64,000 nt of DNA from Oscillospiraceae bacterium (GTDB lineage Bacteria; Bacillota; Clostridia; Oscillospirales; Oscillospiraceae), in the NCBI GenBank assembly GCA_021203045.1, contig JAJQBY010000013.1, positions 1 to 64,000 of the forward strand, read 5' to 3'. Shown piece after piece: positions 20,700 through 31,023 of the stretch. The notes beneath the pieces are model-generated. The model saw only the letters and a program-made list of their open reading frames with translations, made no database searches and had not been told where the DNA came from. The stretch's first letter is position 1; each line of letters opens with the position of its first letter. The position numbers and the translations under genes were made by a program.

Positions 20700-21386
20700 A
20701 TGGATTGGTATCCTCTATGGAACAGCCTGCGCATCGCAGCTATTTCCACCGTGGCGATCTTCTTCCTTGGCATTCTGGCAGCCCACTGGATCGCAAAGCT
20801 GCCCCGGGTGCTGAAGGGCATCTTGGACGTGCTGCTGACACTGCCTCTGGTGCTGCCCCCAACGGTGGTGGGCTATCTGCTCATCCTGCTGCTGGGACCA
20901 AAACGCCCCATCGGCGCGTTTTTTCTGAACACCTTCGGCATAAAGCTGGTCATGACCTGGTGGTCGGCCATTTTTGCCACGGTAGTGGTGGGCTTCCCGC
21001 TGATGTACCGCACGGTGCGGGGGGCGTTCGAGGCCTTCGATAAGGACCTGGCTTACGCCGGCCGGACGCTGGGGCTTTCCAACAGCTATGTGTTCTGGCG
21101 CATCCAGATGCCTGCCTGCCGGCAGGGCATCGTGGCCGGAACGGTGCTGGCCTTCGCCCGGGCCCTGGGCGAATACGGCGCCACCAGCATGATCGCCGGG
21201 TATACGCCGGGGCGGACGGCCACAATCGCCACCACCGTATATCAATACTGGCGCATAGACAACGACGAGATGGCCCTGCGCTGGACGCTTATCAACATTG
21301 CGATTTCCGCTGTGGTGCTTCTGGCGGTGAACCTGCTGGAACGGAATCCGAAAAAGAACAAAAAACGCAGGAAGGAGGCGGCGTGA
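20700..21386 (+). CDS. modB: molybdate ABC transporter permease
   Basis: LPLVLPPTVVGYLLILLLG, RTVRGAFEAFDKDLAYAGRTLG, ARALGEYGATSMIAGYTPGRTATIATTVY. Confidence 0.94.
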   Translation: MDWYPLWNSLRIAAISTVAIFFLGILAAHWIAKLPRVLKGILDVLLTLPLVLPPTVVGYLLILLLGPKRPIGAFFLNTFGIKLVMTWWSAIFATVVVGFPLMYRTVRGAFEAFDKDLAYAGRTLGLSNSYVFWRIQMPACRQGIVAGTVLAFARALGEYGATSMIAGYTPGRTATIATTVYQYWRIDNDEMALRWTLINIAISAVVLLAVNLLERNPKKNKKRRKEAA

Positions 21387-21387
21387 C

Positions 21388-22440
21388 GTGAGCCTGACCG
21401 TGCAGATAAAAAAGCAGCTGGGGAAATTCATGCTGGACGTGGATTTTCAGGCGGAGGATGAGGTCACAGGCCTGCTTGGCGCCTCCGGCTGCGGCAAGAG
21501 CATGACGCTCAAGTGCATCGCAGGGATAGAAAAACCGGACGAAGGACGTATCGTATTAAACGGCCGCACCCTTTTTGATTCGGAGAAAAAGATAAATCTG
21601 TCCCCTCAGAAACGGCGGGTGGGCTATCTGTTCCAGCAGTATGCTCTGTTCCCGAATATGACGGTGGAGAAAAATATCGCGGCCGGGGCCCATGCCATGC
21701 CAAGGGAACGGCGGGATGCGGCCGTGCGGGAGAAGATCGCCGCCATGCAGCTGCAGGGACTGGAAAAAAAGCTGCCCGCACAGCTCTCCGGCGGCCAGCA
21801 GCAGCGGACCGCTCTGGCGCGCATATTGATAAGCGAGCCGGAGGTGCTCCTTCTGGACGAGCCCTTTTCCGCTCTGGACGATTATCTCAAATGGCAGGTG
21901 GAGATGGAGCTTGCGGACACGCTGAAGGAATTTGACGGTCCGACCTTGTTCGTGTCCCACAGCAGGGACGAGGTGTTCCATCTCTGCCGAAGCGTATGCG
22001 TCCTTTCCAATGGGAAAAGCGAGGCCATGCAGTCCGCAGAGGAGCTTTTCAACGAGCCGGAGACGCTTTCTGCATGCCTGCTGTCCGGGTGCAAGAATTT
22101 TACAAGAATAAAAAGACTGGACAAGACCCATGCAAAGGCGTTAGACTGGGGGATAGATCTGGAAGGCGCAGACATTCCGGAAAGCGCCACCTGCGCCGGT
22201 ATACGGGCGCACTTCATCCGGCCCCAGGTGGGGCCAAACCAGATGGAATGCCGGGTGGAGCGGGTGATAAACGACCTGTTTTCCACAGTGATCATGCTGA
22301 AAACGCCGGGGGGAGATGCCGGCTGGAGCCTTTTGCGCATGGAGATCAGCCATCAGCGGTGGGCGGCCCTGGGCAATCCGGAAACGCTGACGGTAAGCAT
22401 GGACCCGGCGGATATTATGTTTTTGAGGGAGACAGACTGA
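21388..22440 (+). CDS. modC: molybdate ABC transporter ATP-binding protein
   Basis: LLGASGCGKSMTLKCIAGIEKPDEGRI, LSGGQQQRTALARIL, LLLDEPFSALD; C-terminal TOBE-like region. Confidence 0.9.
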   Translation: MSLTVQIKKQLGKFMLDVDFQAEDEVTGLLGASGCGKSMTLKCIAGIEKPDEGRIVLNGRTLFDSEKKINLSPQKRRVGYLFQQYALFPNMTVEKNIAAGAHAMPRERRDAAVREKIAAMQLQGLEKKLPAQLSGGQQQRTALARILISEPEVLLLDEPFSALDDYLKWQVEMELADTLKEFDGPTLFVSHSRDEVFHLCRSVCVLSNGKSEAMQSAEELFNEPETLSACLLSGCKNFTRIKRLDKTHAKALDWGIDLEGADIPESATCAGIRAHFIRPQVGPNQMECRVERVINDLFSTVIMLKTPGGDAGWSLLRMEISHQRWAALGNPETLTVSMDPADIMFLRETD

Positions 22441-22441
22441 T

Positions 22442-23653
22442 ATGGAACGTATCCAGGCGGAGGAGGCCAGAGACAAGCTCCTGGCCCTCCCGGTGACGGT
22501 GAAAACAGAAACGGTACCTCTGTGGCAGGGGCTGGGGCGGCCGCTGGGGGAGGATGTGACGGCGCGGCTTTCCGTGCCACCCTTTGACTGCAGCCCGGTA
22601 GACGGTTACGCCCTTCGGGCGGCGGATACGGCTGCGGCCAGCCGAGAGATGCCGGTGGTCCTTTCCATCACAGAGGAGATCCCTGCCGGGACCGTCCCGA
22701 CTAAGCCGGTAGGCCCCGGGCAGGCGGCGAAGATACTCACCGGCGGCCCTATGCCGGAGGGAGCGGATACTACCATCAAATATGAGCTGACCGAGTTCAC
22801 CAGCCGGGAGGTAAAGATATTCACGCCCTGCAAGCCTGGCGCGGACGTGGTCCGGGCAGGGGAGGATGTAGACGCGGGAGCCGTCCTGGGCCGGAGAGGG
22901 GATGTGTTGACCCCCGCTCTGGCAGGTCTTCTGGCGGGACAGGGAATGCAGGAGGCCTGCGTATGCGTTCCGCCGACGGTGACGGTCCTCAGCACCGGAA
23001 GCGAGCTTTTGCAGCCGGGGGAGCCGTGGCAGCCGGGAAAGATATATAACACCAACACCACCACGGTCTGCGCTTATGTGCGGCAGGCGGGCGCGAACGC
23101 CGTGGACGGCGGCGCCGTGCCGGATGAGCTGGACGCCATCGCGGAGAAGCTGGACAGAGCGCTGTCCGCCAGCGATATGGTCATCACCACCGGCGGTGCC
23201 TCTGTGGGGGACTACGACTGGGCCAAGCGGGCGGCGGAGGCCGTGGGGGCGGAGCTGCTTTTCTGGAAGATCGCCCAGAAGCCCGGCGGGGCCTGCCTTG
23301 CGGCGGTGCGGGACGGAAAGGTGCTTTTAAGCCTTTCCGGAAATCCCGGCGCGGCTGTGCTGACCCTTTTCAAGGTGGGCCTGCCCTATGTGCGGAGGCT
23401 TTGCGGCCGGAGCGATGTGATTCCGGAGATGTTTACCGCCCGCATGGCGAAGCCCTTTAAAAAATCATCCAAGGTCACAAGATTTTTGCGGGGACATCTT
23501 GCATTCCGGGACGGAATGGTGTATTTTGAACACCATGAGGGGGACGGCAACGGCGTGCTGTCCTCACTGATCGGATGTGACGCTCTGGGCCAGGTCCCGG
23601 CAGGCAGCGGTCCCCTGAATGAGAACGATACGATACAGGTATTTCGCGTATGA
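22442..23653 (+). CDS. moeA: molybdopterin molybdenumtransferase
   Basis: PPFDCSPVDGYALRAAD, AAKILTGGPMPEGADTTIKYE, VLSTGSELLQPG, TTGGASVGDYDW, LSLSGNPGA. Confidence 0.95.
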   Translation: MERIQAEEARDKLLALPVTVKTETVPLWQGLGRPLGEDVTARLSVPPFDCSPVDGYALRAADTAAASREMPVVLSITEEIPAGTVPTKPVGPGQAAKILTGGPMPEGADTTIKYELTEFTSREVKIFTPCKPGADVVRAGEDVDAGAVLGRRGDVLTPALAGLLAGQGMQEACVCVPPTVTVLSTGSELLQPGEPWQPGKIYNTNTTTVCAYVRQAGANAVDGGAVPDELDAIAEKLDRALSASDMVITTGGASVGDYDWAKRAAEAVGAELLFWKIAQKPGGACLAAVRDGKVLLSLSGNPGAAVLTLFKVGLPYVRRLCGRSDVIPEMFTARMAKPFKKSSKVTRFLRGHLAFRDGMVYFEHHEGDGNGVLSSLIGCDALGQVPAGSGPLNENDTIQVFRV

Positions 23654-24591
23654 CAGACGGCTTCGGGCGAAAAATCGAATATCTGCGCCTGTCCGTGACA
23701 GATCTGTGCAATCTGCGCTGCCAGTACTGCATGGGGCCGGAGGGCGTGGAAAAGCGCGCTCACCGGGATATATTATCTCATGAGGAGATCGAGGAGATCG
23801 TCCGCGCCGCTGTGAAGCTGGGCGTGCGAAAGGTGCGCGTTACCGGAGGCGAGCCGCTGGTAAGACCCGGTGTCGCGGATATCTGCCGCCGCATCAGCGC
23901 TGTCGACGGGGTGGAGGAGCTGTGCATGACCACCAACGGCCTGCGTCTGCCGGAGCTGGCGGGGGAGCTTCGCCGCGGGGGAGTATGCCGTCTGAACGTC
24001 AGCCTGGATACGCTGAGACCGGAGCGATACCGGGAGATAACCCGCACCGGCTCTCTGAAGGATGCGCTGGCGGGCCTGGAGGCGGCCCGTGCCGCCGGCT
24101 TCCCGCCGCCGAAGCTGAATTGCGTTCTGATGGGCGGGATAAACGATGATGAGATCCCGGACTTCGTGGCCCTGACGGAGCGGGAGCCTGTCAGTGTGCG
24201 GTTTATCGAGCTTATGCCCATCGGTCCCTGCCGGGAGTGGGACAGAAGCCGCTTCATTCCGGCGGACGCTGTGCTCCGGGCCGTGCCGGCGCTGGAGCCC
24301 GCGGGTGGGGACGGAGTGGCCCGGCTGTATCGTTTGCCGAACGGACGGGGGACCGTGGGCCTTATCCGGCCTGTCAGCGATCATTTCTGCCCCGCCTGCA
24401 ACCGCATCCGCATCACGGCGGACGGCAAGCTGAAGCCCTGCCTTCACTCCGCGGCGGAAATCCCCCTTCGGGGACTCCACGGACCGGAGCTGGAGGCCGC
24501 GATCGGGGCCGGTATCATGGCCAAGCCGCAGCGCCACCATCTGGAGGCGGGCAGCGACAACATCCGGAACATGAACGCCATTGGAGGGTAA
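23650..24591 (+). CDS. moaA: GTP 3',8-cyclase (radical SAM)
   Basis: DGFGRKIEYLRLSVTDLCNLRCQYCMG, RVTGGEPLVRPG, FCPACNRIRITADGKLKPCLHS. Confidence 0.97.
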   Translation: MTDGFGRKIEYLRLSVTDLCNLRCQYCMGPEGVEKRAHRDILSHEEIEEIVRAAVKLGVRKVRVTGGEPLVRPGVADICRRISAVDGVEELCMTTNGLRLPELAGELRRGGVCRLNVSLDTLRPERYREITRTGSLKDALAGLEAARAAGFPPPKLNCVLMGGINDDEIPDFVALTEREPVSVRFIELMPIGPCREWDRSRFIPADAVLRAVPALEPAGGDGVARLYRLPNGRGTVGLIRPVSDHFCPACNRIRITADGKLKPCLHSAAEIPLRGLHGPELEAAIGAGIMAKPQRHHLEAGSDNIRNMNAIGG

Positions 24592-24594
24592 GCT

Positions 24595-25095
24595 ATGGAC
24601 GACCGACAGGAGGAACTGACTCATTTTAACGGCCAGGGACGGGCCAGAATGGTGGATGTGGGCGAGAAGGCGGCCACCCTTCGTCAGGCCGTGGCTACCG
24701 CTACCGTGCGGGTGAACCGGCATACCTTCGAGCTGATACAGACCGGAGGCATGAAGAAGGGAGACGTGCTGGCCGTGGCTCAGGTAGCCGGCATCATGGC
24801 TGCCAAGCGGACGCCGGACGTCATTCCTATGTGCCACCCTATCCCCCTGACCGGGGTGGACGTGGCCTTTGAGATGGACGAGGAGTGCTGCACCATCGCA
24901 ATTACCGCCGCCGCCCGCTGCACAGGTCAGACCGGGGTGGAAATGGAGGCCCTGACGGCGGCCTCCGTGGCGGCGCTGACCATTTACGATATGTGCAAGG
25001 CCGTTCAGCGGGACATCGTGATCGAAAATATTCATCTTGTGGAAAAATCCGGGGGCAAATCAGGGCTTTACCGGTGGGAGGAACAGCATGGCTAA
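24595..25095 (+). CDS. moaC: cyclic pyranopterin monophosphate synthase
   Basis: THFNGQGRARMVDVGEKAATLRQAVA, KRTPDVIPMCHPIPLTGVDV, MEALTAASVAALTIYDMCKAVQ. Confidence 0.97.
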   Translation: MDDRQEELTHFNGQGRARMVDVGEKAATLRQAVATATVRVNRHTFELIQTGGMKKGDVLAVAQVAGIMAAKRTPDVIPMCHPIPLTGVDVAFEMDEECCTIAITAAARCTGQTGVEMEALTAASVAALTIYDMCKAVQRDIVIENIHLVEKSGGKSGLYRWEEQHG

Positions 25096-25522
25096 GGTAG
25101 TGGCCGTTTGCATCAGCACAGAGAAGGGAACGCCCAAGTTTGAGATCCCCTCGGCAGAGCTGCGGGAGGAGCACGGCATCGTGGGAGATGCCCACGCCGG
25201 GCCGTGGCACAGGCAGATAAGCCTTTTGGGGACGGAGAGCGTGGACAAAATGCGGGAGAAATTTCCCTACCTGCCCCACGGGGCCTTCGCGGAAAATATC
25301 CTGACGGAGGGCATTTGTCTCTATGCGCTGCCGATAGGGACCAGGCTGCAGATCGGCCCCGCCTTGACGGAGGTCACTCAGATCGGCAAGGAATGCCACC
25401 AGGGATGCGCCATCCGAAAGATAACCGGGGACTGCGTCATGCCGAGGGAGGGCATTTTTGTCCGTGTCCTGCAGGGCGGTACGGTCCGGGCCGGAGACGA
25501 GATAGAGATCGTTTCCGAATAA
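25088..25522 (+). CDS. MOSC domain-containing protein
   Basis: MAKVVAVCISTEKGTPKFEI...HGIVGDAHAGPWHRQISLLG...GAFAENILTEGI...IGKECHQGCAIR. Confidence 0.92.
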   Translation: MAKVVAVCISTEKGTPKFEIPSAELREEHGIVGDAHAGPWHRQISLLGTESVDKMREKFPYLPHGAFAENILTEGICLYALPIGTRLQIGPALTEVTQIGKECHQGCAIRKITGDCVMPREGIFVRVLQGGTVRAGDEIEIVSE

Positions 25523-25539
25523 TAAGGAGGGACTTAGAC

Positions 25540-26040
25540 ATGGAATATACAGCGGCGGTCATCACCGTCAGCGATAAGGGCTCCACGGGCCAGCGGGAGG
25601 ATACCGGCGGGCCGCTGGTGTGCCGGCTCCTGGAGGATGCCGGGTATCAGGTCATACATACCGCCATCGTGCCGGATGAGCCGGAGGCTATACAGGCGGC
25701 CCTGCGCCGGTGCGCGGATGAAAAGGACGTGGCTCTTTGCCTGACCACCGGCGGCACCGGCTTCGCGCCCCGGGATGTGACGCCGGAGGCCACCATCGCC
25801 GTCTGCGATAAGCTGTGCCCCGGCATCCCGGAGGCCATGCGCTATGAGGGCCTGAAGATCACTCCCCGGGCCATGCTCAGCCGTGCCCAGGCAGGGATTC
25901 GGGGCCGGACGCTTATCGTGAATCTGCCCGGCAGCCCCCGGGCCATTCGGGAGAACCTGGAGCCGGTGCTGCCCGCCCTGGAGCATGGGCTGGAAATGCT
26001 GCGGGGCAAGGGCCGGGACTGCGCCACGGACCCGCGATGA
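25540..26040 (+). CDS. MogA/MoaB family molybdenum cofactor biosynthesis protein
   Basis: AAVITVSDKGSTGQREDTGGPLV, LCLTTGGTGFAPRDVTPEATI, LIVNLPGSPRAIRENLEPVLPALEH. Confidence 0.94.
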   Translation: MEYTAAVITVSDKGSTGQREDTGGPLVCRLLEDAGYQVIHTAIVPDEPEAIQAALRRCADEKDVALCLTTGGTGFAPRDVTPEATIAVCDKLCPGIPEAMRYEGLKITPRAMLSRAQAGIRGRTLIVNLPGSPRAIRENLEPVLPALEHGLEMLRGKGRDCATDPR

Positions 26041-27032
26041 GCTGCCCGGTCTATTCCCTGGTGGGCTGGTCGGACAGCGGCAAGACCACCATTCTGGAAA
26101 AGCTGGTCCCGGCGCTGAAAAGGCGGGGCCTGACCGTTGCTGTGGTGAAGCACGAGGGCCACGAGTTCGAAATGGACACCCCCGGCAAGGATACCTGGCG
26201 CATGACCCGGGCGGGGGCGGATGTGACTGCCATTGTCAGCGGGACCCACGCCGCTGTCCTGGAAAACCGGCCCCTGACCCTGGAGGAGACGGTGGCCCGC
26301 ATCCGGGATGTGGACATCGTCCTGACGGAAGGAGGCAAGGAAGGCCCCTTTCCGAAGATCGGCGTCGTGCGGGGCAAGGGCCTGCCTCCGGTGAAGGGCG
26401 AGTATATCCTTGTGATGAGCGATGAGCCGGTGCAGACAGATGTTCCGGTATTGCGCCTGAATGATATAGAGGCTCTGGCCGACCGGCTGACAAAGGATAT
26501 GGAGGGACAGGCATCGATCCGGAAGGCGACCTTGGAGGACGTGGCGGGGATCGTCCGGATATACGATGAGATACACACCGAGGAGGAAGCGGGCCGGACC
26601 ACCACCGGATGGATACGGGATATCTATCCCACGGGCCGAACGGCGGAGGATGCCATTCGGGCGGGGGAGATGTTTGTCCGGGAGGCGGAGGGCCGCATCG
26701 TGGCTGCCGCCAGAATCAATCAGGTGCAGGACCCGGCCTACGCCCAGGCGGCCTGGGAAACGGAGGCGCCGCCGGAGCGGGTCATGGTTCTGCATACGCT
26801 GGTGGTCTCCCCGTCGGTGAAGGGACGGGGCTATGGCTCCTCCTTTGTCCGGTTTTATGAGCAGTATGCCAGGGAGAAGGGGTGTCCTTATCTGCGTATG
26901 GATACCAACGTGCGAAATACCGCCGCCCGCGCACTGTATAAGCGTCTTGGCTACAGAGAGGGGCCCGTTATTCCCTGTACCTTCAACGGCCTGGAGGATA
27001 TCAGACTGCTGTGTCTGGAAAAAACGCTGTAG
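26037..27032 (+). CDS. fusion: MobB-type GTPase (N-terminal) plus GNAT N-acetyltransferase (C-terminal)
   Basis: N-term VYSLVGWSDSGKTTILEKLVPALKRRGLTVAVVKHEGHEFEMDTPGKDTWRMTRAGAD; C-term ASIRKATLEDVAGIVRIYDEIH...LHTLVVSPSVKGRGYGSSFVRFYEQYAREKG...LYKRLGYRE; one continuous ORF. Confidence 0.92.
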   Translation: MSCPVYSLVGWSDSGKTTILEKLVPALKRRGLTVAVVKHEGHEFEMDTPGKDTWRMTRAGADVTAIVSGTHAAVLENRPLTLEETVARIRDVDIVLTEGGKEGPFPKIGVVRGKGLPPVKGEYILVMSDEPVQTDVPVLRLNDIEALADRLTKDMEGQASIRKATLEDVAGIVRIYDEIHTEEEAGRTTTGWIRDIYPTGRTAEDAIRAGEMFVREAEGRIVAAARINQVQDPAYAQAAWETEAPPERVMVLHTLVVSPSVKGRGYGSSFVRFYEQYAREKGCPYLRMDTNVRNTAARALYKRLGYREGPVIPCTFNGLEDIRLLCLEKTL

Positions 27033-27038
27033 AAGATG

Positions 27039-27068
27039 AAAAAACGCCGGCACAGGCCGGCGTTTTTT
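27039..27068 (+). terminator. terminator of the Moco operon
   Basis: aaaaaacgccggc-acag-gccggcgtttttt. Confidence 0.88.
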
Positions 27069-27173
27069 CCGCTGTAGTGGGTACACTAAATGTGCGCTTC
27101 ACCCTTGCAGGAGCCAAAGTGGTGTGATACAATATAATGCGTTCGACAAGAAAATTGTGGAAGGATACGCCCT

Positions 27174-28007
27174 ATGAGTGGACAGGCCTATGACATTTTC
27201 ATCCTGGGCGGCGGCCCGGCGGGGCTTTCGGCGGCGCTGACGGCCCGTGCCAGAGGGCGTCGGGTCATGGTGCTGACCAACGACCCGGCGGCCAGCCCCC
27301 TTGCAAAGGCGGGCCGGATAGACAACTACCCCGGCCTGACCGGCGTCAGCGGTCTGGCACTGCTGGAGGCTATGGTCCGGGGCGTGAAGGAGCAGGGAAT
27401 AGAGCTGGTCCTTGGCCGTGCCACGGGCGTTATGACCTCCGGCGGACGGTTTTACATCACTGCTGAGCAGGATTTCTATGAGGCGAAAAGCCTTATCCTG
27501 GCCACCGGCGCCCAGCAGGGGACTAAGCCCGTTCCCGGGGAGGCGGAGCTTCTGGGGAAGGGCGCCAGCTACTGCGCCACCTGTGATGGAATGCTCTACA
27601 GGGGCCGGGACGTGGCCGTGCTGGATATGGGCGGACCGGGCCGGGAGGCTGCGGATTTTTTGCAGAGCCTTGGCTGCCGGGTGGAATATTTTGATAAAAA
27701 GCGGGCCAAAAGCTATGCCATTTCCGGGGATGATAAGGTGGAGGCCGTCGTCGCAGACGGCGTATCCTATCCCGTGGCGGGGGTGTTCGTCATGCGGGCC
27801 ACTATGGCGGCGGAGACGCTGTTGCCGGGGCTGGCCCTGGAGGAGGGACATATCCGGGTGGACAAGACCATGGCTGCCAGCGTGACCGGTGTGTTCGCCG
27901 CCGGGGACTGTGCAGGCCGTCCCTACCAGGTGGCCCGGGCCGTGGGCCAGGGCAATATGGCGGCCCTCAGCGCGGACAAATATTTGCAATCACAGGAAAA
28001 CCAATAA
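27174..28007 (+). CDS. thioredoxin reductase-like flavoprotein with degenerate NADPH domain (FFTR-like)
   Basis: IFILGGGPAGLSAALTARARG, CATCDG redox motif, GVFAAGDCAGRPYQVARAVGQG; no canonical GxGxxA NADPH motif (VAVLDMGGPGREAADFL). Confidence 0.85.
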   Translation: MSGQAYDIFILGGGPAGLSAALTARARGRRVMVLTNDPAASPLAKAGRIDNYPGLTGVSGLALLEAMVRGVKEQGIELVLGRATGVMTSGGRFYITAEQDFYEAKSLILATGAQQGTKPVPGEAELLGKGASYCATCDGMLYRGRDVAVLDMGGPGREAADFLQSLGCRVEYFDKKRAKSYAISGDDKVEAVVADGVSYPVAGVFVMRATMAAETLLPGLALEEGHIRVDKTMAASVTGVFAAGDCAGRPYQVARAVGQGNMAALSADKYLQSQENQ

Positions 28008-28027
28008 GCAAAGGAGCTTGAAGATAT

Positions 28028-28330
28028 ATGAGCGCGATAAACCTGACGGCGGAGAGCTTTGATGAGACCATCGCCTCCGGTGTGACATTGGTGGACTTCT
28101 GGGCTACCTGGTGTGCCCCCTGCCGGGCTCAGGGCCCGGTGGTAGAGGAATTTGCCGAAAAACAGGACCGGGTCAAGGTGGGCAAGGTAGACGTGGACGC
28201 ACAGCCGTCCCTGGCGCAGCGCTACGGCGTCATGTCCATCCCTACCCTGATCGTCTTTGAAAACGGAGAGGAGATCGCCCGCCAGGTGGGGATGTCCTCC
28301 ATAGAGGAAATCGAGGAAATGTGTCAATGA
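28028..28330 (+). CDS. trxA: thioredoxin with WCAPC active site
   Basis: [25 protein letters not shown]...[17 protein letters not shown]. Confidence 0.93.
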   Translation: MSAINLTAESFDETIASGVTLVDFWATWCAPCRAQGPVVEEFAEKQDRVKVGKVDVDAQPSLAQRYGVMSIPTLIVFENGEEIARQVGMSSIEEIEEMCQ

Positions 28331-30936
28331 AAGAGTTACCGAAGCAATACGACCCCAAACAGGTGGAGGGCCGCATCTATCAGATGTGGCTGGACGGGGG
28401 CTATTTCCACGCCAAGCGCGACCCGGAAAAGAAGCCCTTTACCATCGTCATCCCGCCTCCCAATGTCACCGGCCAGCTCCATCTGGGCCATGCCGTGGAC
28501 GAGACCATCCAGGATGTGCTCATCCGCTATAAGCGGATGAAGGGCTATTCCGCCCTGTGGCTGCCCGGATATGACCATGCGGGCATCGCCACCCAGATAA
28601 AGGTAGAGGAGAACCTCCGCAAGGAGGAGGGCCTGACCCGCTTCGACCTGGGACGGGAGAAATTCCTTGACCGGGTGTGGGAGTGGAAGGATAAATACGG
28701 CGACCGCATCGTAACCCAGCTCAAGACCCTGGGCTCCTCCTGCGATTGGGAGCGCCAGCGCTTCACCATGGACGAGGGTTGCTCCAAGGCCGTGCGGGAG
28801 GTATTTTGCAGCCTGTATGAAAAGGGCCTTATCTATAAGGGCAAGCGCATCATCAACTGGTGTCCCCACTGCACCACCGCCCTTTCCGATGCGGAGGTGG
28901 AGTATGAGGAAAAGCCCGGCCACCTGTGGCATATCCGCTATCCGCTGACGGACGGCTCCGGCTATGTCATCATCGCCACCACCCGTCCTGAGACCATGCT
29001 GGGCGACTCCGGCGTGGCCGTGAATCCGGAGGATGAGCGGTATACGGACCTGGTGGGAAAGACCTGCACGCTGCCCCTGGTGGGACGGGAGATCCCCATT
29101 GTGGCGGATGAATATGTGGACATGTCCTTCGGCACCGGCTGCGTGAAGATGACGCCCTGTCACGACCCCAACGACTTTGAGGTGGGCCTGCGCCATGATC
29201 TGGAGCAGATTCTCATCCTGGACGGGGACGGCAAAATCATCAACGGCGGCAAATATGACGGCATGGACCGCTATGAGGCCCGGAAGGCCATTGTGGCCGA
29301 CCTGGAGGAGCAGGGCTATCTTGTAAAGGTGGAGGAGCACGTCCACAACGTGGGCACCTGCTATCGCTGCCACAGTGACGTGGAGCCCCTGGCCAGCGAC
29401 CAGTGGTTCGTAAAGATGGAACCCCTGGCCAAGGAGGCCATCCGTGTGGTGGAGGACGGCACCATCAAATTCGTCCCCGACCGCTTCTCCAAGACGTACT
29501 TAAACTGGATGTACAGCGTAAAGGACTGGTGCATCAGCCGCCAGCTCTGGTGGGGCCATCAGATACCCGCCTGGTACTGCGACGACTGCGGCCACGTCAC
29601 CGTGTCCCGGACGGATGCCTGCCAGTGCGAGGCCTGCGGGTCTAAAAACATACACCGCGACCCGGACGTGCTGGATACCTGGTTCAGCTCCGCCCTGTGG
29701 CCCTTCTCTACCCTGGGCTGGCCGGACAAGACGGAGGATCTGGAGTACTTCTATCCCACGGACGTGCTGGTGACGGGGTACGATATCATCTTCTTCTGGG
29801 TGGCCCGGATGATATTCTCCGGCATGGAGCACATGAAGAAGGAGCCGTTCCATACCGTCTTGATACACGGCCTTGTCTGTGACCCCCAGGGAAAGAAAAT
29901 GTCCAAATCCGCCGGAAACGGTGTTGACCCCATCCAGGTCATCGACCAGTTCGGCGCGGACGCCCTGCGCTTCAATATCATCACCGGCAACTCCCCCGGC
30001 AACGATATGCGCTTCTATGTGGAGCGGTGCGAGGCCATGCGGAATTTCGCCAATAAGCTGTGGAACGCCGCCCGGTACGTCATCATGAATCTGACCGTGG
30101 AGGAAAACCGCCTGCCGGACACTCTGCGGCTGGAGGACAAATGGATACTCTCCAAGCTGAACGACCTGACGGCCCAGGTTAACGAGAATTTTGACAAATA
30201 CGAGCTGGGCCTGGCCGCCACGAAGATATACGACTTTATCTGGGACAGCTTCTGCGACTGGTTCATAGAGATCACCAAGCCCCGGCTGAAGGAGGGGGAC
30301 GAGGGCGCCCAGCGGGTGCTGCTGTATGTGCTGACGGATATTCTCCGCCTGCTCCATCCCTTCATGCCCTTCATCACCGAGGAGCTTTACGGCGCCATTC
30401 CCCACGACGGGGAGGCCCTGATCGTAGAGACCTATCCCGAATATGACCTGGCCCTGGCCTTCCCCCAGGAGGAGGCGGATTTTGAGAGCATCATGACCGC
30501 CGTGAAGGCCGTTCGCAGCCGCCGGGCGGAGATGAACGTCCCGCCCTCCAAGCGGCCCAGCCTTATCCTGGCTACGGAAAAGAAGGAGGTTTTCGAGGCC
30601 GGACGGGTCTATATGGCAAACCTTGCCTATGCCGGCCAGATCACCATCGCGGATGCGCCCCCGGCGGACATTGCCGGCATGGTGAACGTGGTGACGGAGG
30701 ACGCGAAGATCTTCATGCCTCTTGCGGAGCTGGTGGATCTGGACAAGGAGCGGGCCAGAATCGAGAAGGAGCTTGCCAAGGCCCGGAAGGACATTGAAAG
30801 CCAGGAGAAGAAGCTGGCAAACGAGAGCTTCGTATCCCGCGCCCCGGAGCGGGTCGTGAACGCCGAGCGGGAGAAGCTCGCCAAGGCCCAGGCGCTGGCG
30901 GCCAATCTGGAGGAAAGCCTGAAAAATCTGGGCTGA
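28327..30936 (+). CDS. valS: valine--tRNA ligase
   Basis: [51 protein letters not shown]-like region, [14 protein letters not shown]. Confidence 0.98.
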   Translation: MKELPKQYDPKQVEGRIYQMWLDGGYFHAKRDPEKKPFTIVIPPPNVTGQLHLGHAVDETIQDVLIRYKRMKGYSALWLPGYDHAGIATQIKVEENLRKEEGLTRFDLGREKFLDRVWEWKDKYGDRIVTQLKTLGSSCDWERQRFTMDEGCSKAVREVFCSLYEKGLIYKGKRIINWCPHCTTALSDAEVEYEEKPGHLWHIRYPLTDGSGYVIIATTRPETMLGDSGVAVNPEDERYTDLVGKTCTLPLVGREIPIVADEYVDMSFGTGCVKMTPCHDPNDFEVGLRHDLEQILILDGDGKIINGGKYDGMDRYEARKAIVADLEEQGYLVKVEEHVHNVGTCYRCHSDVEPLASDQWFVKMEPLAKEAIRVVEDGTIKFVPDRFSKTYLNWMYSVKDWCISRQLWWGHQIPAWYCDDCGHVTVSRTDACQCEACGSKNIHRDPDVLDTWFSSALWPFSTLGWPDKTEDLEYFYPTDVLVTGYDIIFFWVARMIFSGMEHMKKEPFHTVLIHGLVCDPQGKKMSKSAGNGVDPIQVIDQFGADALRFNIITGNSPGNDMRFYVERCEAMRNFANKLWNAARYVIMNLTVEENRLPDTLRLEDKWILSKLNDLTAQVNENFDKYELGLAATKIYDFIWDSFCDWFIEITKPRLKEGDEGAQRVLLYVLTDILRLLHPFMPFITEELYGAIPHDGEALIVETYPEYDLALAFPQEEADFESIMTAVKAVRSRRAEMNVPPSKRPSLILATEKKEVFEAGRVYMANLAYAGQITIADAPPADIAGMVNVVTEDAKIFMPLAELVDLDKERARIEKELAKARKDIESQEKKLANESFVSRAPERVVNAEREKLAKAQALAANLEESLKNLG

Positions 30937-30952
30937 AACTGAAATAAAAATA

Positions 30953-30985
30953 TGCACCCATGCGTCTCGCGTTCGCATGGGTGCG
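30953..30985 (+). terminator. stem-loop downstream of valS
   Basis: gcacccatgcg-tctcgcgtt-cgcatgggtgc, 11-bp stem, weak T tract. Confidence 0.6.
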
Positions 30986-31023
30986 TATTGCTTTGTCCGG
31001 GCGGATGGAATGGGTACGGCTGG

